Below, in pieces: positions 1-4,817 of a DNA stretch of 6,284 nucleotides. Source of the stretch: Bacillota bacterium (GTDB lineage: Bacteria > Bacillota > Bacilli > Alicyclobacillales > SLC66); NCBI GenBank assembly GCA_021821185.1, contig JAKACU010000102.1, forward strand, positions 1-6,284. Reading direction: 5' to 3'. The notes below the pieces were generated by a model. The model did not search any database. It saw only the letters and a program-made list of their open reading frames with translations, and was not told the origin of the DNA. How positions within the stretch are numbered: position 1 is the stretch's first letter; each line of letters starts with the position of its first letter. The translations under genes were made by a program, and so were the position numbers.

Positions 1-126
1 CTATTCAACAACTCGTAAAATTTTTTCCTTTGTCTTTGCGTTGATATCCGTATAATTATTTAAAGCGCGAGAAACGGCCGAAACGGAAACACCTGCCTTT
101 TTGGCGACATCTTTAATTGTGACCAT
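1..126 (-). CDS. LacI-family regulator, DNA-binding head only (truncated by in-frame stop)
   Basis: The 41-residue product is a textbook LacI-family N-terminal helix-turn-helix: it begins VTIKDVAKKAGVSVSAVSRALNN, with the recognition helix around residues 14-23, then the third helix KTKEKILRVVE. Full-length members run to about 330-350 residues, with a hinge helix and a periplasmic-binding-protein-like sugar domain. Here an in-frame TAG at 1-3 follows directly, where the family normally reads E-L-N-Y-R-P. The ATG at 124-126 is chosen because AAGGGG (136-141) lies 9 bases upstream and because family members start exactly at this M-x-T-I-K; reading further upstream adds non-homologous residues. 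The product would keep most of the DNA-contacting part but lack hinge and effector domain. It could be a pseudogene broken by a stop or frameshift, or a head-only protein. What lies left of base 1 is not visible. Family assignment is certain; functional status is not. Confidence 0.8.
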   Translation of the reverse strand: MVTIKDVAKKAGVSVSAVSRALNNYTDINAKTKEKILRVVE

Positions 127-173
127 TTCTAAGTTCCCCTTCCCATCAGGCCATTCTCGTTGAAGAAAAATAG

Positions 174-202
174 TCAAAAACGTTACCGTGAAAACGTTGA
201 TA
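174..202. promoter_or_regulatory. Tandem AAAACGTT operator-like boxes (cre/LacI type)
   Basis: Two AAAACGTT boxes, 177-184 and 191-198, have CpG centres 14 bp apart and sit just downstream of the TATAAT of the LacI-like gene. LacI-family operators are typically near-palindromes centred on CG. The box at 189-202 (TGAAAACGTTGATA) fits the CcpA catabolite-responsive consensus TGWAARCGYTWNCW at 12 of 14 positions. A repressor here would block initiation or early elongation, so autoregulation or catabolite repression is a reasonable inference. Confidence 0.5.
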
Positions 203-213
203 TACACCATACT

Positions 214-219
214 ATTATA
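214..219 (-). promoter_or_regulatory. Probable -10 box of the LacI-like gene
   Basis: A perfect TATAAT on the minus strand lies about 90 bases upstream of the LacI-like ATG. No good -35 hexamer occurs at 16-18 bp; a TTGAAT upstream is only 12 bp away. The promoter would therefore be weak or dependent on an activator. The AAAACGTT boxes fall roughly +8 to +30 relative to the expected start. Confidence 0.4.
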
Positions 220-254
220 CTGCTTCTCTCTATTCAAGACCTATGTAAGCAGTT

Positions 255-279
255 TTATCGATAATCAAAAACGTTATCG
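255..279. repeat. Third AAAACGTT box with TTATCG arms; direct repeat of 174-188
   Basis: TCAAAAACGTTATCG at 265-279 repeats TCAAAAACGTTACCG at 174-188 with a single change, 91 bp apart. It is preceded by the perfect 10-bp palindrome TTATCGATAA (255-264), and CGATAA (259-264) pairs with TTATCG (274-279) across 9 bases. This looks like an upstream operator for the LacI-like gene. It lies between that gene's promoter and the terminator of the next gene. Confidence 0.45.
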
Positions 280-280
280 C

Positions 281-308
281 AAAAAACGACACACTCTGTT
301 GTGTGTCG
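281..308 (-). terminator. Intrinsic terminator of the nucleotidyltransferase-like gene
   Basis: On the minus strand a perfect 8-bp stem CGACACAC/GTGTGTCG (301-308 with 287-294) encloses a 6-base loop and is followed at once by six T residues (281-286). It lies about 20 bases past the stop of the gene at 329-1054, and separates it from the LacI-like gene. Confidence 0.85.
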
Positions 309-328
309 CAAAATACAACGCTCTTCTT

Positions 329-1054
329 TTAGTAAGAAAATTTCGTTTTTTTCATGGAGGCAAGTTTAAAACGTAGCGACTTAGGCATATCCTCAATACG
401 ATCCATGATCTGATAAATTTTGCGCAAAGTCACGTAAAGTTTATCTTTTTCCATATTAGATTGTCTTACATTAAGAAGCATGGCGCCAAAATTACTCATG
501 CATTCTGTCCATAAACTCCAATCATTCGATAAAACAAACGCTATATGCTGTGCGTTAATGCCATCTTCCCGATCATCCCCCGTCACAGGAGCATGATAGA
601 TAATCGAGGCTACATCAAGTAGAGTCTCAGTGGGAAGCTGTGTTTGTTGCAATGTCGTCAGGAGTAAATCCGCAATCGGCAACGTGACCTTTTGTAAATA
701 AAATCGTTTCAACAACCATGATTTACGCAGCCTAGGCAAGTCTAAGGTTTGTAAATCGATGCGTTGCTCGCCTTCCCGTAAGAAAATAACTGATGAATTC
801 AACGCTTGGATTTTTCTGTCGCCCTGCTTAAAACCCAACTCTCTTACCCAGTTCATGGCAGCAGCTTCTTGTTGGATCGTGGTAACCAGTGTCCATGGCA
901 AACTATCGGTGTTGTACGACGTCGCTATACGATGGGTAATGTGATACTGCAAAGCGCGATCTCCCACTAGCCGAACCGGAGCTTCCGAATCTCGGAGGAG
1001 TCGCTGAAGCAACTCTGTCTCCCATAAATGCGTGGTGTTTAATGTTGCTTGCAT
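329..1054 (-). CDS. Nucleotidyltransferase-fold protein with degenerate active site
   Basis: A 241-residue soluble protein that resembles uncharacterised nucleotidyltransferase (MNT/AbiEii-like) proteins I recall from Actinobacteria and Chloroflexi. Supporting blocks are RLVGDRALQYH (28-38, where the family has a Gly-Gly strand-loop), GFKQGDRKIQALNSS (74-88), the basic/hydrophobic RIDLQTLDLPRLRKSW (98-113), TLPIADLLLTTLQ (124-136), DGINAQHI (164-171), NDWSLWTE (177-184) and the C-terminal PKSLRFKLA (224-232). The Asp-x-Asp metal motif expected near residues 45-58 is not recognisable: that stretch reads SYNTDSLPWTLV. Catalysis is therefore doubtful, and a binding or antitoxin-like role is possible but unproven. 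The ATG at 1052-1054 is chosen over the GTG at 1058-1060 because AAGGAGG lies 7 bases from the ATG but abuts the GTG. It is monocistronic, with its own promoter and terminator. Family recognition is from memory of motifs; function is unknown. Confidence 0.75.
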   Translation of the reverse strand: MQATLNTTHLWETELLQRLLRDSEAPVRLVGDRALQYHITHRIATSYNTDSLPWTLVTTIQQEAAAMNWVRELGFKQGDRKIQALNSSVIFLREGEQRIDLQTLDLPRLRKSWLLKRFYLQKVTLPIADLLLTTLQQTQLPTETLLDVASIIYHAPVTGDDREDGINAQHIAFVLSNDWSLWTECMSNFGAMLLNVRQSNMEKDKLYVTLRKIYQIMDRIEDMPKSLRFKLASMKKTKFSY

Positions 1055-1060
1055 TTTCAC

Positions 1061-1068
1061 TCCTCCTT
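1061..1068 (-). promoter_or_regulatory. Shine-Dalgarno deciding the start at 1054
   Basis: AAGGAGGA on the minus strand is close to ideal. AAGGAGG ends 7 bases before the ATG at 1054, whereas the upstream in-frame GTG at 1060 directly follows it and could not be used efficiently. This removes two residues from the longest reading frame. Confidence 0.8.
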
Positions 1069-1087
1069 ATCATCTTTTATGTAATAT

Positions 1088-1116
1088 AAAATAACATACA
1101 AAGATAGGTTTTTCAA
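1088..1116 (-). promoter_or_regulatory. Promoter of the nucleotidyltransferase-like gene
   Basis: On the minus strand TTGAAA (1111-1116) and TATTTT (1088-1093) are separated by 17 bp, and TGT directly precedes the -10 box as an extended -10. The expected transcript would have a leader of about 25-30 bases before the ATG at 1054. This fits a vegetative SigA-type promoter. Confidence 0.6.
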
Positions 1117-1143
1117 GATTAAAAGTTGAAATATTATAAAACG

Positions 1144-1184
1144 ACATATGTAAAGGTTTTATATGTTAGGTATTATTACATATA
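1144..1184. repeat. ACATAT-rich inverted repeats upstream of the promoter
   Basis: The perfect palindrome ACATATGT (1144-1151) is followed by TATATGT (1160-1166) and its inverse ACATATA (1178-1184) across 11 bases. They lie 28-70 bp upstream of the -35 box in a very AT-rich stretch with no gene (1055-1190). They could be regulator sites or simply follow from base composition. Confidence 0.25.
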
Positions 1185-1190
1185 GATATA

Positions 1191-1234
1191 AAAATAAAAA
1201 TACACCGCGCGATAGGGGGGATCACGCGATGTAT
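1191..1234 (-). terminator. Strong intrinsic terminator of the OsmC gene
   Basis: As minus-strand RNA, 1221-1234 pairs with 1200-1213 in an uninterrupted 14-bp stem (two pairs are G-U) around a C-rich 7-base loop, followed by UUUUAUUUU (1191-1199). The two G-U positions would be C-A mismatches in the plus-strand RNA, and the T-tract is on the minus side only, so the terminator acts for the minus-strand gene. It begins about 67 bases past the OsmC stop. Confidence 0.9.
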
Positions 1235-1301
1235 CAATGAGTAAATCATAATTCAGGATACTGGAGAAAATCTGAAAGTACTGCATACTACTTGAAGGTC
1301 A

Positions 1302-1739
1302 TCAACTAATTTGTACATCCAAAACTTCATAAGCAACATTACCAGCAATGGTTTTACCAATAAAGCACCGATCACGAGCTAACAATGCAACATCTTGGTA
1401 GGCTGTGCGTTGCTCTTTGTCACCACCGATGATGTCAGGATGAACACGTAGCGTTGCAAACTTCGCATTCAACGGATATCCTGTAACGATGCCCTGAACA
1501 CGAATCTTGACATGTTCAACTGGTAAACCTTTTCTCGTCAATAAACCCATCAAGGTGCCGCTGTAGCACGCGGCTACTGCCGCCAATAACAGTTCCTCAG
1601 GTGAGGTGCCGACACCTTTTCCACCCATATTCGCAGGCGCGGAATAAATAACTTCCTTTTGTCCTAATTGTACAGTGCCATTGCCTTCGTTTCCTGTCGC
1701 ATACCACGAAAGATAAGTCTCAAATTCAAGATCAGCCAT
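1302..1739 (-). CDS. OsmC/Ohr-family peroxiredoxin (SACOL1771-like)
   Basis: A 145-residue cytoplasmic protein of the OsmC/Ohr fold, a family that reduces organic hydroperoxides or related oxidants with a two-cysteine mechanism. Both expected cysteines are present: Cys58 in LLLAAVAACYSGTL (the peroxidatic position on the long central helix) and Cys125 in ARDRCFIGKTI. The segment YSAPANMGGKGVGTSPEELL (32-51) is the usual lead into the central helix and recalls the SACOL1771 subfamily. Length is normal (about 140). The ATG at 1737-1739 is chosen because AAAGG lies 9 bases upstream and the fold starts there; the longest frame adds 15 unrelated residues and runs into the promoter. The gene is monocistronic with a strong terminator, and is divergent from a drug exporter. 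An inverted repeat over its -10 region suggests repression. The exact substrate cannot be told from sequence. Confidence 0.88.
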   Translation of the reverse strand: MADLEFETYLSWYATGNEGNGTVQLGQKEVIYSAPANMGGKGVGTSPEELLLAAVAACYSGTLMGLLTRKGLPVEHVKIRVQGIVTGYPLNAKFATLRVHPDIIGGDKEQRTAYQDVALLARDRCFIGKTIAGNVAYEVLDVQIS

Positions 1740-1761
1740 GTTGCACAACCTTTCCGCAAAC

Positions 1762-1789
1762 AGTGTGTACGTATAGCGTACCACACACT
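1762..1789. promoter_or_regulatory. Inverted repeat over the OsmC -10 box, candidate operator
   Basis: AGTGTGT (1762-1768) and ACACACT (1783-1789) are perfect inverse arms around 14 bases, and an inner pair GTACG (1767-1771) / CGTAC (1777-1781) is nested within. The element covers the proposed -10 of the OsmC gene and lies about 70 bp upstream of the exporter promoter. That position suits a repressor; the regulator family is not identifiable. Confidence 0.45.
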
Positions 1790-1797
1790 ATTTTCAA
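1770..1797 (-). promoter_or_regulatory. Promoter of the OsmC gene
   Basis: On the minus strand TTGAAA (1792-1797) is followed after 16 bp by TATACG (1770-1775). The leader to the ATG at 1739 would be about 25 bases. The -35 is good and the -10 only moderate, which fits a regulated promoter. Confidence 0.45.
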
Positions 1798-1855
1798 CAA
1801 ATATGAAGTAACGCACAGTAGTGACGAGAAGACAGAATAAACTCCTCGAACTATC

Positions 1856-1864
1856 TGGTATAGT
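1856..1864 (+). promoter_or_regulatory. Extended -10 promoter of the exporter gene
   Basis: TGG followed by TATAGT (1859-1864) is an extended -10 box; no convincing -35 is present. It lies inside a small inverted repeat ACTAT-N5-ATAGT (1850-1864). Transcription would start near 1871, a few bases before the Shine-Dalgarno. Confidence 0.4.
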
Positions 1865-1876
1865 GATTCTATGGAG

Positions 1877-1885
1877 AAAAGGGGG
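1877..1885 (+). promoter_or_regulatory. Shine-Dalgarno deciding the TTG start of the exporter
   Basis: AAAAGGGGG ends 7 bases before the TTG at 1893-1895. No comparable ribosome site precedes the in-frame GTG codons at 1821 or 1863, and both of those lie at or upstream of the proposed transcription start. Confidence 0.75.
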
Positions 1886-1892
1886 TTACTTT

Positions 1893-3437
1893 TTGGCAAT
1901 CAAGAAAACGCATTTTACACTTGTTATGCTCGGGCTACTTCTTGGTATTCTCGTTTCTGCAATGGACAATACGATCGTCGCGACTGCGATGCCCACAATT
2001 ATCGCTGACTTAGGTGGATTGGACCGATTTGTATGGGTTACCGCTGCTTATATGGTGACAGAAATGGCTGGAATGCCGATCTTCGGCAAGCTTTCTGACA
2101 TCTATGGTCGAAAACGTTTTTTCATGTTTGGGTTAGTCGTTTTTCTCATCGGTTCCATGTTAAGTGGGACCGCGCAAAATATTACCGAATTGATTATTTA
2201 TCGTGCTATTCAGGGTATAGGTGGCGGTGCGCTTGCTCCAATTGCATTCACCATCATCTTTGATGTCGTCTCCCCTGAACAGCGCGGCAAAATCGGTGGA
2301 TTATTTGGTGCCGTTTTTGGTTTATCAAGTATTTTCGGCCCTCTACTTGGTGCCTACATAACTCAATATCTTTCTTGGCGCTGGATTTTTTACGTCAATT
2401 TACCGATCGGCATCGCGGCATTTTTGTTCATTTTACTTGGCTATCGGGAATCCTATATCCGCCTGCAAGAAAGTATCGATTGGTTTGGCGTGATCACCAT
2501 GGTTCCCGCTGTAGGTATGTTGATGTTTGCTTTGCAACTAGGCGGCACGTCATATGCTTGGAATTCTCCTATAATCATCGGCTTATTTGTACTTGCCGCG
2601 ATATTTTTGCTTGCCTTTTTGTGGATTGAAGCAAGAGTTAAGGAACCTATTATTACCTATAGTATGTTTCGTAATAGGTTGTACACCGGAAGTAATCTGG
2701 TCGCGCTATTTTCCAGTTCGGCCTATGTGGTCGCTGTATTATTCATTCCTTTATTTATTCAAGGTGTGATGGGTGGCAATGCCACAAATTCGGGACTTAT
2801 TCTCCTTCCGATGATGCTTGCATCCGTTGTGGCTAGTCAAGTGGGTGCTATGCTGGTGATGAAAATCAGTTATAGGACAGTGATGCTCGCATCTGGAATT
2901 TTATTTATTCTCGGTATTTATCTCTTAACCACAATCACACCAGAGACTACCCACATGACAATCACTATGGAAATGATTATCACAGGACTTGGTATTGGCG
3001 CCTCTTTTTCCGTTTTAAGTATGGGAGCCATGCAATCCTTCGATGCTTCTAAACGCGCGAGCGCCAGCTCAACGATGAACTTCGTGCGGGAACTAGCTAT
3101 GGCAGTCGGCATCACAATCTATGGAACGATTCAAAAAAACGACTTTTCTTCGCAAATCCAAAAAGCTTTTTCAGGTGTCACGATACCTGCAAGCTTTTTA
3201 CATATGGATCCACGAGCTATCTTATCCCCTGCGCTACGTGCCCATGTACCTTCTTTCATCATGATGAAGCTCTCAAATGCCCTTGCGTATTCCATTTCAC
3301 ACATATTTGCATGGACACTCATTCCGGCCGCCTTAGCGCTTGTCTTCACCTTCGTGCTTACCAAGGAGAAGATGGCTGCTCAGTGGGGCCAAGCTAAGAA
3401 TTCATCCATCCAAATCGACCAACTCATCGACAGGTAG
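1893..3437 (+). CDS. DHA2-family (QacA/EmrB-type) multidrug exporter, MFS
   Basis: A 514-residue, 14-helix major facilitator transporter of the proton-coupled drug:H+ antiporter-2 family, expected in the cytoplasmic membrane. Visible family motifs: AMDNTIVATAMPTI in helix 1 with membrane-embedded Asp25; motif A GKLSDIYGRKR (65-75) in the loop after helix 2; motif B YRAIQGIGGGALAP (103-116) with Arg104; the antiporter motif C around GLSSIFGPLLG (143-153); then SWRWIFYVNLPIG (161-173). A long outside loop (about 425-470) before the last helix is also typical. The TTG start at 1893 follows an ideal Shine-Dalgarno; the longest frame would add 24 polar residues that do not belong to the family. 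Glu57 in helix 2 sits where the family usually has Thr or another uncharged residue. It is divergent from the OsmC gene, and its last 36 bp overlap the end of rmuC on the other strand. Substrate unknown. Confidence 0.92.
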   Translation: MAIKKTHFTLVMLGLLLGILVSAMDNTIVATAMPTIIADLGGLDRFVWVTAAYMVTEMAGMPIFGKLSDIYGRKRFFMFGLVVFLIGSMLSGTAQNITELIIYRAIQGIGGGALAPIAFTIIFDVVSPEQRGKIGGLFGAVFGLSSIFGPLLGAYITQYLSWRWIFYVNLPIGIAAFLFILLGYRESYIRLQESIDWFGVITMVPAVGMLMFALQLGGTSYAWNSPIIIGLFVLAAIFLLAFLWIEARVKEPIITYSMFRNRLYTGSNLVALFSSSAYVVAVLFIPLFIQGVMGGNATNSGLILLPMMLASVVASQVGAMLVMKISYRTVMLASGILFILGIYLLTTITPETTHMTITMEMIITGLGIGASFSVLSMGAMQSFDASKRASASSTMNFVRELAMAVGITIYGTIQKNDFSSQIQKAFSGVTIPASFLHMDPRAILSPALRAHVPSFIMMKLSNALAYSISHIFAWTLIPAALALVFTFVLTKEKMAAQWGQAKNSSIQIDQLIDR

Positions 3438-4727
3438 TATGTGCTGTGTATCGGCATCAGACAAAGCTTCAACTGATTTGAGCTTTCTCATCATAACTCG
3501 TGACCGCGTAGAGGCAGCCTCCATCGTATTGCTTGCCTCTTGCAGTTTCTTTTGCGTTTTTTCAAGGGCTTCTCCAAACCTTCCAAACTCCGTTTTTACA
3601 GCACCGAGCAATTGCCATACTTCGCTCGACCGCTTTTGCACAGCAAGTGTCCGAAAACCCATGGTAAGGCTATTCAAAAATGCGGTGATCGTGGTAGGTC
3701 CAGTAATAATGACACGATAATCTCGCTGCACCGACTCCCACAATCCAGGGCGGCTCAGCACCTCAGCAAAAAGGCCTTCAACCGGTAAAAATAATAAGGC
3801 GAAGTCGGTGGTTAATGGCGGATCTAGGTACTTATCACTAATTGAACGCGCTTCTTGCTTAATTCTAGCATCAAGCGACTTTGCAGCTTCAAGGGCACGA
3901 TCACCGTCTCCTTGCTCCCTCGCTTCTACGAGTCGTTGATAATCTTCTAAAGGAAACTTGGCATCAATGGGTAATAACACACTGTGTATCGCATCATCTT
4001 CATGTCCAGGCAAACGTATCGCAAACTCGACACGGTCATTACTGCGGGACTTCGTAGCGATATTTTTCTCATATTGTTCATGTGTAAGAATCTGTTCAAG
4101 GATATTTTCCAGTTGCATTTCCCCAAGAGTACCTCGCGTTTTCACGTTGGACAACACGCGTTTTAAATCCCCTACACCGCTAGCAAGGGATTGCATTTCT
4201 CCAAGCCCTTTGTGGACAAGTTCAAGTCGTTCACTCACAAGAGCAAACGATTCACCTAAGCGTTTTTCAAGTGTCGCATGCAATTTTTCATCCACAGTTT
4301 GGCGCATTACTTCCAGTTTGCTCGCATTATCTTGTTGAAGCAAGTGTAGGCGTTTTTCTACGGTATCTCGTATGGCATTTAACTTATTTTCATTCATACT
4401 CGTAAGATCGACCAATTGCTTCGAAAAAGTATCCAGCAGGTTTTTTTGCTGCAATCCCAAATCTTGAACTGATCTTTTCATCAGATCACCAAATCTCACT
4501 AAGTTCGTATGTAAGTCTTCACGTCCCATTTGCGCAGAGCGATGAATTTCCTCGCGCAACTGAGTTGCTTGCGTTGATAACATGGCGTCAAGGCGCTCCT
4601 GCGCTTTGGACAATGCCGACACTTGTTCAAGAAGTTGTACCGTCTTGCGAGTGTTTTTTTGTCTTGTCAACAAAAAGACAAGCAAAACAAGCTGCAAAAG
4701 ACAAATCAATAAAATAATCCATAACAA
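3402..4727 (-). CDS. rmuC: RmuC-family DNA recombination protein
   Basis: A 441-residue RmuC homologue. In Escherichia coli, rmuC limits recombination between inverted repeats, and the domain is related to restriction-type nucleases. Architecture: an N-terminal membrane anchor (2-20, almost all Leu/Ile/Val), a long Lys/Glu/Gln-rich coiled coil (about 25-180), then the RmuC core (about 190-400). Core landmarks are RGTLGEMQLENIL (198-210), EFAIRLPG (234-241), LPIDAKFPLEDYQRL (252-266), YLDPPLTTDFALLFLPVEGLFAEVL (300-324) and ITGPTTITAFLNSLTMGFRTLAVQK (341-365). Length is usual for the family. The start is TTG at 4725-4727, 8 bases from GAGGGGG; the nearby ATG is out of frame. A terminator separates it from the GH43 gene upstream, so it needs its own promoter, but I see no strong one in 4743-4817. 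I see no terminator of its own; its 3' end lies inside the convergent exporter gene. Confidence 0.95.
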   Translation of the reverse strand: MLWIILLICLLQLVLLVFLLTRQKNTRKTVQLLEQVSALSKAQERLDAMLSTQATQLREEIHRSAQMGREDLHTNLVRFGDLMKRSVQDLGLQQKNLLDTFSKQLVDLTSMNENKLNAIRDTVEKRLHLLQQDNASKLEVMRQTVDEKLHATLEKRLGESFALVSERLELVHKGLGEMQSLASGVGDLKRVLSNVKTRGTLGEMQLENILEQILTHEQYEKNIATKSRSNDRVEFAIRLPGHEDDAIHSVLLPIDAKFPLEDYQRLVEAREQGDGDRALEAAKSLDARIKQEARSISDKYLDPPLTTDFALLFLPVEGLFAEVLSRPGLWESVQRDYRVIITGPTTITAFLNSLTMGFRTLAVQKRSSEVWQLLGAVKTEFGRFGEALEKTQKKLQEASNTMEAASTRSRVMMRKLKSVEALSDADTQHILPVDELVDLDG

Positions 4728-4735
4728 AACAAATT

Positions 4736-4742
4736 CCCCCTC
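4736..4742 (-). promoter_or_regulatory. Shine-Dalgarno deciding the TTG start of rmuC
   Basis: GAGGGGG on the minus strand ends 8 bases before the TTG at 4727. A second TTG five bases upstream is out of frame. This supports the hydrophobic N-terminus MLWIILL as genuine. Confidence 0.75.
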
Positions 4743-4750
4743 AACCTAAG

Positions 4751-4787
4751 AAAAACCACCATTAGCACATAAGTGCCTCAGGTGATT
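4751..4787 (-). terminator. Intrinsic terminator after the GH43 gene
   Basis: As minus-strand RNA, AAUCACC (4781-4787) pairs with GGUGGUU (4754-4760). After a 3x3 internal loop, GGCAC (4773-4777) pairs with GUGCU (4764-4768) around a 4-base loop, and UUUUU follows at 4751-4755. It lies about 30 bases past the GH43 stop and 24 bases before the rmuC start, so it ends the glycosidase operon. Confidence 0.65.
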
Positions 4788-4817
4788 CATAAACGATGTG
4801 CACCATCAAAGTATAAT

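Noticed and set aside
188..376. Plus-strand open frame in the spacer between the LacI-like and nucleotidyltransferase-like genes
   Set aside because: It crosses the operator boxes, the terminator and the opposite-strand gene end. Composition is not protein-like and there is no Shine-Dalgarno.
1740..1784. N-terminal extension of the OsmC protein (MVRYTYTLF...)
   Set aside because: It runs over the proposed -10 box and inverted repeat and has no homology to the family. The internal ATG has its own ribosome site.
1821..1892. 24-residue N-terminal extension of the exporter from the GTG at 1821
   Set aside because: It spans the proposed promoter, lacks a ribosome site and adds polar residues that the family does not have.
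3463..3486. Hairpin AAAGCTTCAA / TTGAGCTTT just after the exporter stop
   Set aside because: The stem has a bulge, is inside rmuC coding sequence and lacks a following T-tract on either strand, so it is not a credible intrinsic terminator.
3340..3720. Plus-strand open frame of about 126 codons running from the exporter's end into rmuC
   Set aside because: It lies antisense to conserved RmuC core sequence, has no family resemblance and no suitable ribosome site. The same holds for the frames at 3540-3788, 3958-4338 and 3984-4166.
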